Source: Arthrobacter bambusae
GTDB taxonomy: Bacteria > Actinomycetota > Actinomycetes > Actinomycetales > Micrococcaceae
Direction: 5' to 3'
DNA: 64,000 nucleotides
Assembly (NCBI RefSeq): GCF_030812595.1
Contig: NZ_JAUSSZ010000010.1
Location: 1-64,000, forward strand
Position numbers and translations under genes: made by a program. Below are positions 37,041 to 44,448 of this stretch, one piece after another (the stretch's first letter is position 1; every line of letters starts with the position of its first letter). The notes under the pieces were generated by a model that was not told the origin of the DNA, searched no databases, and saw only the letters and a program-made list of their open reading frames with translations.

Positions 37041-37928
37041 CTACTTGTACCACACAGAAACGCCACCGTGGTAGGAGCACGTTCCCCGATGATTGGCAGA
37101 AAAGGACAGAGTGCCATCGGCACATAGCGCTGTAGCGCCGCTCGCATTCTGCTGGGGCGCTCCCTGGTTTGCTGTTTGTTGGGCTGCCGCAGCTTGATCC
37201 GCTGCTGCTTGCTGGTCGGCTGCCTGCTGCGCTGCCAGCGCGTCGGCGGCTGCCTTGTCCGCAGTCGCCTTATCGGCAGCAACTTTGTCTGCCGCGGCTT
37301 TATCCGCAGCCGCCTTATCGGCAGCAACTTTGTCTGCCGCAGCTTTATCCGCGGCCGCCTTGTCCGCAGCCGCTTTATCCGCAGCAACCTTGTCCGCCGC
37401 GGCTTTATCCGCAGCTGCCTTCTGGGCTACGACCCGTTTGGAGTCCGACTCGGCCAGCCACACCAGACGCTGGTCGCTACCCATGGTGCAGATGAAGAGG
37501 TTGTTGTTGTAATTCCGTGTCTCACTCGGGGTAAGACACGCCGAGTTTGCCGGGTTCGTGGCGGTCGGCGTTGCAGTCACCGACTCCCGGGAGGAAGCCC
37601 CAAAGGCAGACTTATCAGGGACGCTGCCAGGCGTGGCTGTAGCGGAGGCCACACCTGCGCCCACGATGAAAGCAACAACGCCTGCCGCGGCTACCAAGGC
37701 CGCCGACTTCCGATGCGGAAGTCCCACCCAGGATTGCCGCTTGAAGATCAAGGCATACAAACCAGTGATCACAGCCACGAGTCCGAGAAGGAAAAGGAAG
37801 CCGCCGAACCCGGAAGATGCCGTGAAGAGTATGGCCAGGAGCAGCACCAGTGCCGCAACGATCCAGAAAGACTTTGAAGGCTGCCAGCGGCGCTTGGGGC
37901 GCGCTACAGCACTGGGACGATCAAGCAT
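37041..37928 (-). CDS. Membrane-anchored DUF3761 protein with Ala-Ala-Asp-Lys repeats
   Basis: 295 residues. A basic start is followed by two or three membrane segments (about 20-62 and 75-97), then a short cysteine-containing region (ACLTPSETRNYNNNLF). Next come about 13 four- to five-residue repeats of the type AADKA/AADKV (about 165-230), probably one long charged helix. It ends in a DUF3761 domain (TALCADGTLSFSANHRGTCS, then HGG). The repeat helix would hold the DUF3761 domain away from the membrane. Function unknown. The ATG follows GGGGGAA. It is near the right end of the island. Confidence 0.7.
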   Translation of the reverse strand: MLDRPSAVARPKRRWQPSKSFWIVAALVLLLAILFTASSGFGGFLFLLGLVAVITGLYALIFKRQSWVGLPHRKSAALVAAAGVVAFIVGAGVASATATPGSVPDKSAFGASSRESVTATPTATNPANSACLTPSETRNYNNNLFICTMGSDQRLVWLAESDSKRVVAQKAAADKAAADKVAADKAAADKAAADKAAADKVAADKAAADKAAADKVAADKATADKAAADALAAQQAADQQAAADQAAAAQQTANQGAPQQNASGATALCADGTLSFSANHRGTCSYHGGVSVWYK

Positions 37929-38278
37929 TGTTCCCCCATGGAAGATTCGACGCGGTTTGCGCTCGGGTCAGAATAACACCGGAGGCCCATAATCACGGCA
38001 CACATGAGCGCGGCCTTCCGGGCAGCCACTCACCGGAAACACCCACAGGTGCACTGGCGAAGAAACTGGAACCGGCAGCATAAACAGCCCAACTTGGCTT
38101 TGCGTGCTTGCCCGGCCGTGACGGCGCCCGCTGTGCCGTACGAGTTGAGAAAGATTCTCAATAACAAATGGAGGCATCTAAGATTGCCGAGGCTAGCCCC
38201 TGCAGCTGGCGCTTCTCCATCGCCCCTCCGGTCCGGTCGGCGCCGTCACTACTCCCCCCGCTATCGATGAAGTTAGGG

Positions 38279-38467
38279 CTGCCGGACCCCGAATTCCCCC
38301 GCCCGACGCTCCACGACCTTCACCCCACCGCCGTAAGCCTGGCGGTAAGCGCCAGCTTCAACGTCAAAGTCATCCAACGAATCGCCGGACACGCCAGCGC
38401 CACCATGACGCTGGACACCTACACTGGCCTTTCGACCACGATCTTCACGACAGTGCGTGCCGTCTGA
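38279..38467 (+). pseudogene. Tyrosine integrase C-terminal relic
   Basis: The frame reads LHDLHPTAVSLAVSASFNVK, then VIQRIAGHASATMTLDTY. This is the C-terminal catalytic part of a phage-type integrase. The usual HDLRHTA is changed to HDLHPTA, so the second catalytic Arg is lost, while the later GH and the nucleophile Tyr remain. The N-terminal domain is absent in every frame. Its place 98 bases from attR shows that it is the decayed integrase of this island. Confidence 0.7.
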
Positions 38468-38564
38468 ACGATGCTCTAGCTCGGTTGGACTCGAAATAGT
38501 TCGTCACTTTTTCGTCACCAAGCGTGGCAGATTCCCTGCCACCAGAGGACAAAACACTGTGGCT

Positions 38565-38608
38565 GTAATGAAAAGGTCATCAGTTCGATTCTGATAGGAA
38601 GCTCTGAC
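38565..38608. repeat. attR: second copy of the tRNA-Thr 3' half
   Basis: Identical over 44 bp to 31887-31930. The base before the core differs (T here, C in the tRNA), so the repeat starts exactly inside the anticodon. No tRNA 5' half is present, so this copy is not a gene. Confidence 0.9.
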
Positions 38609-38612
38609 CCGA

Positions 38613-38656
38613 AAAAGGCCCGCATCCCAGTATTCACAAGGGATGCGGGCCTTTCT
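38613..38656 (+). terminator. Ancestral tRNA-Thr terminator, now after attR
   Basis: AAAGGCCCGCATCCC / GGGATGCGGGCCTTT stem (15 bp) with an 11-base loop, directly after the attR core. Before integration it would have followed tRNA-Thr. Confidence 0.8.
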
Positions 38657-38861
38657 CATTTCTGGAGGCAACTGCCCGAAGTGCCCTAGCCGTGTACCCG
38701 TTGGTGTACTCAACACCGCTCCCCCGGCGGCCTGCTTCACCATCCCTGCTCAGAGTCTCGGCAGACCCGATTTGGTCGCTTGGCACGCGCGAAGAACCTC
38801 AACGTCCGACAGTGAAAGCTAGTTCCGACACGCCGCATCGAAATTTCATCTGCGGTACAAC

Positions 38862-38888
38862 TTGACAGATCCTTTGGACCCCTACGAT
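38862..38888 (+). promoter_or_regulatory. Promoter of the DUF805 gene
   Basis: Consensus TTGACA (38862-38867) and TACGAT (38883-38888), separated by a short 15-base spacer, lie 34 bases before the DUF805 start codon. Confidence 0.45.
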
Positions 38889-38922
38889 GAAGCGTCATCA
38901 CTCGTCTATTTAGGAGATCCAT

Positions 38923-39396
38923 TTGTCGTACCAGCAGCAACAGACCACTCAGTTCGGCAATGCCGTCCCGCTTTGGGCGCCCTATTACGGCGCGCCCATC
39001 GGCGAGGCAGCACGTCGGTTCTTCAAGAAGTACGCCACCTTCACCGGCCGCGCCAGCCGCAGCGAATACTGGTGGTGGACCCTCATCTCCTTCGTCGTGG
39101 GCATCGTCCTGAACATCATCATGTCAGTGGCCGGCTCCGCTGGGGCGACTGTCAGCGACTCGGGAGCGACTGTCCCGGGACCGGGAATGGCGGTCGGCGT
39201 CATTCTTCTCGTAATTTGGGGGCTGGCCGTCATCGTCCCGTCCCTGGCCCTCACCGTCCGTCGCCTGCACGATGCAAACTTCAGCGGCTGGATGATCCTC
39301 ATCGGGCTCGTTCCGTTCCTCGGCAGCGTGGCACTGCTCATCTTCATGTGCCTTCCGCCCAAGCTCGAAGGCCAGCGGTTCGACGTCCCCGCCTAA
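38923..39396 (+). CDS. DUF805 membrane protein
   Basis: 157 residues with about three membrane segments. The DUF805 (YhaH-like) signature is intact: ATFTGRASRSEYWWWTL near the first segment, SLALTVRRLHDANFSGWM in the middle, and the end LEGQRFDVPA. Function unknown; members are inner-membrane proteins. The start is TTG 38923, 6 bases after AGGAG. It lies just outside the right border of the tRNA-Thr island. A decayed copy of the same gene is at 43885-44290. Confidence 0.85.
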   Translation: MSYQQQQTTQFGNAVPLWAPYYGAPIGEAARRFFKKYATFTGRASRSEYWWWTLISFVVGIVLNIIMSVAGSAGATVSDSGATVPGPGMAVGVILLVIWGLAVIVPSLALTVRRLHDANFSGWMILIGLVPFLGSVALLIFMCLPPKLEGQRFDVPA

Positions 39397-39516
39397 GTCC
39401 ACACCAGAGGACAGCCTGAAGGGTCACTGGTGTCAGAAGGCCTTAGCACGAAGGCTTTGGCTCGCTCCGGCCGGTTACCCGGCGTGCCGAACCCAACGAT
39501 GCCCTGGCAACAGGAT

Positions 39517-39560
39517 AGAAAAGACGGGCGGGAGCTACCGGCTTCCGCCCGTCTTTTCCC
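39517..39560 (+). terminator. Terminator, 36 bases before the next gene
   Basis: AAAAGACGGGCGGGAGC pairs with GCTTCCGCCCGTCTTTT across a short loop, with one mismatch. T-rich end. It should end the DUF805 transcript but sits very close to the next start codon (39595). Confidence 0.8.
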
Positions 39561-39594
39561 TTTTCCAGGGAGAGTCTTCCAAGCCGCCGAACAC

Positions 39595-40284
39595 ATGAGA
39601 GTCATGAACCCCCGCAAGCATTTCGCCCTGCCCTCCGCATTCCTCCTTGCCGCATTGGCCCTCAGCGGATGCCAGCCGGGGTCTCACCCCTCCACCGAAA
39701 CGACGACCAACGCCGCGCCACCGGCAGTTCCCCGGGCAGTTGGAGCCGCTCCCGGGGAACTGCCCTCGGGTGCGTCGGCGACAGCAGTGAAGTCCATCCA
39801 CTCCCCCGGCCTCGTTGCCACCGACGAGCAGCTTGCCGCCGGGCAGTGCTCCGCCAAGACGGTCGACGCCGCCACCGGCGAGTACCTGCCGGACCCGGCC
39901 TGTACCCCGGGAGCCGCAGATCCGGCAGTTACCCAAGAGAACATCGACTCAACCATCTGCGCGAGCGGCTACACGGCCACGGTTCGGCCACCCGCCTCGA
40001 ACACGGATAAGGCGAAGGCCGAGAGCCTGCGCGAATACGGACAGACCGCAATGAAAACCACGGAATACGATCACCTGATCAGCCTGGAACTCGGCGGCAC
40101 CAATTCGGTATCGAACCTATGGCCTGAGCCGAACAAGGCGAGCGCCACGGGCACCACGAACCCGAAAGACGCTATCGAAAACACCCTGCACAAAGCCGTC
40201 TGCACCCACAAGGTCACCCTGTCAGCGGCCCAGAAGGCGATCGCCCACAACTGGGTCACTGCGGTCAAAGACCTCGGTTTGTAG
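39595..40284 (+). CDS. Secreted lipoprotein with HNH-like motif
   Basis: 229 residues. Signal peptide with lipobox LSGC (Cys26), a Thr/Pro/Ala-rich linker, then a domain with paired cysteines (GQCSAKTVDAATG, DPACTPG, TICASG). The motif EYDHLISLELGGTNSVSNLW resembles the HNH/His-Me finger pattern of small secreted nuclease-like proteins (DHL-x-LELGG...NLWPE). Nuclease activity is an inference. ATG 39595 and ATG 39604 are both possible starts; the frame open to 39430 passes through a terminator. Confidence 0.65.
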   Translation: MRVMNPRKHFALPSAFLLAALALSGCQPGSHPSTETTTNAAPPAVPRAVGAAPGELPSGASATAVKSIHSPGLVATDEQLAAGQCSAKTVDAATGEYLPDPACTPGAADPAVTQENIDSTICASGYTATVRPPASNTDKAKAESLREYGQTAMKTTEYDHLISLELGGTNSVSNLWPEPNKASATGTTNPKDAIENTLHKAVCTHKVTLSAAQKAIAHNWVTAVKDLGL

Positions 40285-40354
40285 CTCAACGAAATGCGCC
40301 GAGCGAGGTGCCGGGAACGGAGGCGCGTGCGCGATTCCGCAACGAAGTGGCGCG

Positions 40355-40795
40355 TCAGCTGATGCGCTCGGCGAGGGCCACGATGATTCCCTCCGGGCCT
40401 CTCACGTACGCCATCCGCCAGGCCCGCTCATACTGGCCGATGCCACCGACCAGCGAGTATCCCTCAGCGGCCAGCCGGTCGACGTGTCCCTGAAGATCGT
40501 CGACTTCGAAGGACAGACTGCGCAGTCCGAGTTCGTTGGCCATAGCGGCGGGCGATCCCGGCTGCGGGTCCGGCCTGGTGAAACTGGAAAGCTCCACCCC
40601 TGTTCCCCCGTCAGGTGTTCGCAACATGACGATCTCTGTACGGGAATCAGGGATCGCAATGACCGTATCGATGAACTCGCCCTCCACAAACGTCCGTCCT
40701 TCGACCTCGAGCCCGAGTCCAACGAAGAACGCCGTCACCCGGTCGAGGTCCTCAACTGTGACACCGACGTGGTCAAACCGCATGATGGGCGACAT
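40355..40795 (-). CDS. VOC-family (glyoxalase/dioxygenase fold) protein
   Basis: 146 residues with two beta-alpha-beta-beta-beta modules. The N-terminal MRFDHVGVTVEDLDRVTAFF contains the usual first metal-ligand His, and a Glu lies near the end (GPEGIIVALAE). The family includes glyoxalases, dioxygenases and resistance proteins; the substrate is unknown. The start is ATG 40795, with GGAGG about 9 bases upstream; a longer frame reaches 40831. It lies downstream of the BTAD regulator on the same strand. Confidence 0.8.
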   Translation of the reverse strand: MSPIMRFDHVGVTVEDLDRVTAFFVGLGLEVEGRTFVEGEFIDTVIAIPDSRTEIVMLRTPDGGTGVELSSFTRPDPQPGSPAAMANELGLRSLSFEVDDLQGHVDRLAAEGYSLVGGIGQYERAWRMAYVRGPEGIIVALAERIS

Positions 40796-40855
40796 GGGAT
40801 AAGCCTCCAAGTGTTGGTTTGCACGGCCCACGACGAAGCCTACCGCGGACCAAGG

Positions 40856-41608
40856 TCAGGTCCGGCCGAGGAGCTCCTGGTAAAGCGCGCGGGTCGTAGG
40901 GCTGGGCGAGACGCCGAGCTGTTCCCGCAGAAGCTCGGACAGCTGCACGTACACCGCCAGCGCCTCGGCCAAGTTGTCCTGGGCGGCCAGCGCCTGCATC
41001 AGGTAGCGATGGCCGCTTTCACGCAGGGGGTCCAGGGAGATGAGCCGGCGGCCGGCGCGGACGGCACCAGCGACTTCGGCGCCGCCGACCCCGAGCTCGG
41101 CGGCGGCATAACATTCCAGGGCTCGCAGCCGGATCTCAGCAAGCCGATTGCGGGTCCGGTCGATCCATTCCGCATCCTCTCCAGGCAGGAATCCGCGCTC
41201 GGCGACGAACAAGGCCAGCAGGACCGGTCCCCAGGCACGGGTCCAGTCCTGCTGAGCGACGGCGGACTCCGCGCGGTGGATTGCCTCCACGGCGGCTTCG
41301 AGGTCGATCCACGCATCGGGAAGGTGAAGCTGGACAGTGACGCGTCCATCCACGGCATCCGGACCAAAGACGTGGCGAAGCTTCGAGATCAACGGGTTGA
41401 GGCGTGCATCGGTACCGACGGAACCGGGAGAGCGCCACAGCGCCTCGACGAGCTCGTCGCGAGGCACCTGTCGGTGCCGGTTGACGACAAGGTACGTAAA
41501 CATCAGGCGTCCCTGACGACCGGGCAAGCCCTGATCTAGCCTCAGCCCGTCCCGCTCCACAACCAGCGGCCCGCAGATCTGGATATGCAGCGCTGACTGC
41601 ACCGTCAT
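40856..41608 (-). CDS. BTAD-domain (SARP-like) transcriptional regulator
   Basis: About 250 residues. The N-terminal winged helix of the OmpR/SARP type (LVVERDGLRLDQGLPGRQ, then VPRDELVEALWR) is followed by the helical bacterial transcriptional activator domain (about 95-250). It lacks the ATPase and TPR parts of large SARP regulators. The start is uncertain: ATG 41608 and an upstream frame to 41656 are both open. It is divergent from the DUF1059 gene with 64 bases between, and the VOC gene follows it, so one or both may be its targets. Confidence 0.8.
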   Translation of the reverse strand: MTVQSALHIQICGPLVVERDGLRLDQGLPGRQGRLMFTYLVVNRHRQVPRDELVEALWRSPGSVGTDARLNPLISKLRHVFGPDAVDGRVTVQLHLPDAWIDLEAAVEAIHRAESAVAQQDWTRAWGPVLLALFVAERGFLPGEDAEWIDRTRNRLAEIRLRALECYAAAELGVGGAEVAGAVRAGRRLISLDPLRESGHRYLMQALAAQDNLAEALAVYVQLSELLREQLGVSPSPTTRALYQELLGRT

Positions 41609-41672
41609 GACACCATGATCGCATAAGGTCCTCATCACTTCGGAGGGCCCGAGCAAGGTTCAGGAGGGCGTT

Positions 41673-41831
41673 ATGGCGAAGCTCATCCGATGCGAATGTG
41701 GGTTCGTCGTCCGCGGCGACACCGACGAGGAAGTGATCGGAGCAATCCGCGGGCACATTGCCAGCGACCACCCTGCGCTCCTGCGCGCAGTCAGTCGCGA
41801 GGACCTGCTGGGATGGATCCAACTGGAATAG
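41673..41831 (+). CDS. DUF1059 small protein
   Basis: A 52-residue gene. AKLIRCECGFVVRGDTDEEV, then IRGHIASDHP, match DUF1059, a small family with a Cys-x-Cys-Gly start and a His near the middle that suggest metal binding. GGAGGG lies 5 to 9 bases before the ATG. It is divergent from the BTAD regulator and upstream of the rhodanese gene. Its function is not known. Confidence 0.75.
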   Translation: MAKLIRCECGFVVRGDTDEEVIGAIRGHIASDHPALLRAVSREDLLGWIQLE

Positions 41832-41908
41832 GCAGGCAGAGCCGAACGCCAAGGTATCGCCAATGTTGAGCCAACCCTGTCCCAACAACAGGCGGCCAGA
41901 CTATAGAC

Positions 41909-42769
41909 ATGCTCATCGAACCCAGCTGGCTGGCACATCACCTGCACGATCCTGCGGTCCGCGTCGTCGAAGTGGACGTTTCCGCAACCGCCTACAATCA
42001 ATGGCACATCGACGGCGCCGTACTCTGGAACGTCTATGCCGACCTCAAAGACGAAGGATATCGCCCGGTCGGCAGGCAAACGATCGAACGACTGTTGGCT
42101 CGATCCGGAATCGGTCGGGAATCGACGGTGGTGTGTTACGGCTACGCTCCGGCGCTCGGCTATTGGCTGCTCAAGCTGTACGGTCATGCCGACGTCCGCA
42201 TCCTGAACTGTTCCCGCGATGCCTGGCGCGCCGACGGGCATCCCTGCGTTACGGCGCCGTCCCATCCGGAAGCGGTGCCGTCCCATCCGGAAGCGGTGCC
42301 GTACCAACTCCCCGAACGCGTTCAAAGACTCTTCGCCGACATCCCGGCCGTGCGGCAGGCCATCGGGCGCCCAGGAACAACGATTGTGGATGTCCGTTCC
42401 GAGGCCGAGTACGCCGGTGAGCGGTTCTGGCCATCCGGTGGAATGGAACCGGGCGGGCGCGCGGGCCACGTCCCGACGGCGGTCCACCGACCGTTCGGCG
42501 ATCTCTACGATCAGAAAGGTGCATTCCGCCCGGTCACCGAACTGCGCCAGGCGATGCCCCTGCCAGAGCTCGAGGGAGAAGACGAGCTGATCACGTACTG
42601 CACCGTAGGCGGCCGCGCGGCTACCGCGTGGTATGTGCTCACCGAACTTCTCGGGCGCGAGCGTGTCCGGGTCTATGACGGATCGTGGGCCGAATGGGGA
42701 CTTAGCCCCGACACCCCTGTCGAAACATCGCATGCCATCCCCGCACACAACGGAGGAGTCAACGCCTGA
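41909..42769 (+). CDS. Sulfurtransferase with two rhodanese domains
   Basis: 286 residues. The first rhodanese domain (about 1-115) is the non-catalytic type. The second has the active-site Cys231 in TYCTVGGRA, which carries the persulfide in sulfur transfer, for example from thiosulfate to cyanide or a thiol. Between them the peptide PSHPEAV is duplicated in tandem because of an 18-bp repeat in the DNA (about 42257-42300). The start lacks a good ribosome-binding site. Substrate unproven. Confidence 0.85.
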   Translation: MLIEPSWLAHHLHDPAVRVVEVDVSATAYNQWHIDGAVLWNVYADLKDEGYRPVGRQTIERLLARSGIGRESTVVCYGYAPALGYWLLKLYGHADVRILNCSRDAWRADGHPCVTAPSHPEAVPSHPEAVPYQLPERVQRLFADIPAVRQAIGRPGTTIVDVRSEAEYAGERFWPSGGMEPGGRAGHVPTAVHRPFGDLYDQKGAFRPVTELRQAMPLPELEGEDELITYCTVGGRAATAWYVLTELLGRERVRVYDGSWAEWGLSPDTPVETSHAIPAHNGGVNA

Positions 42770-42848
42770 ACCAAGCGGCGAGAATATGCCCCGCCACTGG
42801 ACGTGGCCAGCCGGGGATCTCGTCATCGGATTGATCTGCCGGCCGGAC

Positions 42849-42879
42849 TTGAAATCCAAACCCGAAGCATGCTTAGGAT
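42849..42879 (+). promoter_or_regulatory. Possible csbD promoter
   Basis: TTGAAA (42849-42854) and TAGGAT (42874-42879) with a 19-base spacer, about 50 bases before the CsbD start. Reasonable match with a long spacer. Confidence 0.35.
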
Positions 42880-42927
42880 ATAGCAACGGCCGTATCGATC
42901 GGCTGCCGATCCAGAGGAGGAAACACC

Positions 42928-43104
42928 ATGGGACTAGGCGACAAGATTGAGAACGCTGCTGAGAAGGCTGGCGGCAAGGGCAAGGAAGCTGCCGGTAACG
43001 TCACGGGCGATGACAGCCTGAAGGCGGAAGGCAAGGCTGACCAGGCCAAGGGCGATTTGAAGCAGGCAGGCGAGAAGGTCAAGGACGCCTTCAAGAAGGA
43101 CTGA
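42928..43104 (+). CDS. CsbD-family stress protein
   Basis: 58 residues: GLGDKIENAAEKAGGKGKEA followed by AGNVTGDDSLKAEGKADQ and a Lys-rich end. This is the CsbD family, small hydrophilic proteins induced by general stress in Bacillus and in many actinobacteria; their biochemical role is unknown. AGGAGG lies 7 bases before the ATG. A strong terminator follows, so it is a single-gene transcript. Confidence 0.9.
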   Translation: MGLGDKIENAAEKAGGKGKEAAGNVTGDDSLKAEGKADQAKGDLKQAGEKVKDAFKKD

Positions 43105-43116
43105 CCCGACCGTACA

Positions 43117-43160
43117 GCGAAGGGCGCATCCCATCGGGGTGCGCCCTTCGTCGGTTTTCA
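43117..43160 (+). terminator. csbD terminator
   Basis: GCGAAGGGCGCA / TGCGCCCTTCGT hairpin with a 10-base loop, followed by CGGTTTTC, 13 bases after the stop codon. Confidence 0.8.
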
Positions 43161-43360
43161 GGCCCGGGAGCGCCGCTCCGCGCCTATGAGCCGCTGGCTC
43201 GGTCCGCCAAGCCTAGGACATAGGCCCGTAGGACATGGACGCCGGACATGGACGCGACGACATAGACGCCGGGCATCCTCGACGGTATTGTGATCTGCAC
43301 CCGGCACTGGTCCGGGAACTGCGACGACGGGGTCGCCGCGGATTCACATTGGGGGATTTG

Positions 43361-43864
43361 ATGACGACGCTGGTCCAGCCCGAGGATGAACTGCAACTTG
43401 CCACCGAGGTCAACACCGTCTCCGATGTGGACGGCGGTGGAGCGTGGTTCAGTTCAAATCATGAAAACGCCAGGCTCGAGGACGCGGGTGACGGGATCCT
43501 CAGGATCACATTGCGCCCAGGTGGCCGAATCACGGCGAAGGACGGAGCTCTCGTCCAGGAGCGGTGCCTCGCCCTGACGGGCGGAACGGGCGCCGCGGTG
43601 CTGCTGCAGGTGATCGGCGTCGAGTCGATCGACCGCGACGCCGTCCGGTTCTTCAGCGAGGCCGTTACGATCAAGGCCTTCGCGATCTTGGGCAGCACGC
43701 CGGTGGACCGTGTCATTGCCCATGCCAGGCACGGGCTCCCGGCACCGCAGTGCCCAACCCGGTATTTTTCCGACGAACAAGAAGCCTTGGGGTGGCTGCG
43801 CGGCCTCCTTGCTGAGCGGGCCCCCGGACCCCAGGAGGGACAAGGGGCCCCGGCATTTGTCTGA
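43361..43864 (+). CDS. STAS/SpoIIAA-like protein (DUF7793 type)
   Basis: 167 residues. After a variable 45-residue start, an alternating strand-helix fold appears: ILRITLRPGGRITAKDG, AVLLQVIGVESIDRDAVRFF, then AFAILGSTPVDRVIAHARHG and CPTRYFSDEQEALGWL. This matches actinobacterial STAS/SEC14-like proteins of unknown function. A GGGGGA precedes the ATG. An upstream open frame to 43235 contains tandemly repeated GGACATGGACGCC-like sequence and is not supported. It converges with the decayed DUF805 copy. Confidence 0.65.
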   Translation: MTTLVQPEDELQLATEVNTVSDVDGGGAWFSSNHENARLEDAGDGILRITLRPGGRITAKDGALVQERCLALTGGTGAAVLLQVIGVESIDRDAVRFFSEAVTIKAFAILGSTPVDRVIAHARHGLPAPQCPTRYFSDEQEALGWLRGLLAERAPGPQEGQGAPAFV

Positions 43865-43884
43865 CTGCCGTGCTGTGGAGCGGA

Positions 43885-44290
43885 CTAAGCGCGACCCGCC
43901 TGCCGTTTCCAGGCTGCGCGGGGGACGTCGAAGCGCTGGCCTTCCGGCTTGGGTCCAAGAAACATGAATACGAGAAGGACGATGGCTCCAAGGATGGGAC
44001 AAGGCCGATCAGGATCATCCAGCCGCTGAAGTTCGCATCGTGCAGGCGGCGGACGATAAGAGCCAGCGACGGGATCAGGGTAGCCAGCGTCCAGATGCCC
44101 GCCAGAACGAAGCCGGCCAACGCCACAGGCCCTGGAGCGGTCGCTCCGGCGTTAACGACGGTCGAACCGTCGGAACCGCCCATCATCACGACGATTTCCA
44201 GAATGAATCCAACAACACCGGAAACCAGGGTCCACAACCAGTATTCGCTGCGGCTCTTCCGGTGGGGACGATCTGCTGCTGATACGACAA
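43885..44290 (-). pseudogene. Decayed DUF805 paralogue
   Basis: A broken copy of the DUF805 gene at 38923. The complement strand starts with AAGGA and TTGTCGTATCAGCAGCAG, the same beginning as the intact gene, then jumps directly to the GRASRSEYW region. About 90 bases are lost in between, and a further 5 bases at the join shift the frame. A second shift, one base missing after GLVPSL, ends the frame again; restoring it gives AIVLLVFMFLGPKPEGQRFD and a stop at 43885. The middle (VRRLHDANFSGWMILIGLVP) is unchanged. Confidence 0.75.
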
Positions 44291-44387
44291 TCGATTTCCT
44301 TCGTGGACGATTGGCAAGGCCCCTGTCTGTTGGCAAGGCCCCTGCTGTGAGCACACCGGAATCATCAGTTTACTTAGCTCTTAAGGC

Positions 44388-44423
44388 AAGAACACCCCGC
44401 ACCGGCAGGTGCGGGGTGTTCTT
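44388..44423. terminator. Terminator between DUF805 relic and aldo/keto reductase
   Basis: AAGAACACCCCGCACC (44388-44403) and its exact complement (44408-44423), a 16-bp stem with a 4-base loop. It can serve the reductase gene on the complement strand. The bases TTGGCAAGGCCCCTG are also repeated twice nearby (44310-44345). Confidence 0.8.
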
Positions 44424-44448
44424 GTTGGGAAACGACGCGAGTCGGAAA

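Larger units (their letters stand above)
31887..38608. mobile_element. Genomic island integrated in tRNA-Thr
   Basis: A 6.7-kb segment is bounded by exact 44-bp direct repeats of the tRNA-Thr 3' half. A decayed tyrosine-integrase C-terminus lies 98 bases inside the right repeat. Contents are partly broken: a DUF4192 relic, an NTF2-like/NCS1 permease pair, an HNH relic, a PASTA-like lipoprotein and a DUF3761 protein. Gene density is much lower than in the flanks. No replication or transfer gene is visible, so it is probably a degraded integrative element that can no longer excise by itself. Confidence 0.85.

Noticed and set aside
36914-37387. Arg/Leu/Lys-rich frame overlapping the DUF3761 gene
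   Set aside because: It is the frame-shifted reading of the 15-base repeat, with no ribosome-binding site.
38565-38608. A second tRNA-Thr gene
   Set aside because: Only the 3' half is present; no D arm or 5' acceptor strand lies upstream.
31887-38608. Complete prophage or conjugative element
   Set aside because: No capsid, portal, terminase, relaxase, replication or transfer gene could be found in any frame.
39430-39594. N-terminal extension of the HNH-like lipoprotein
   Set aside because: It crosses a strong terminator hairpin and would bury the signal peptide inside the protein.
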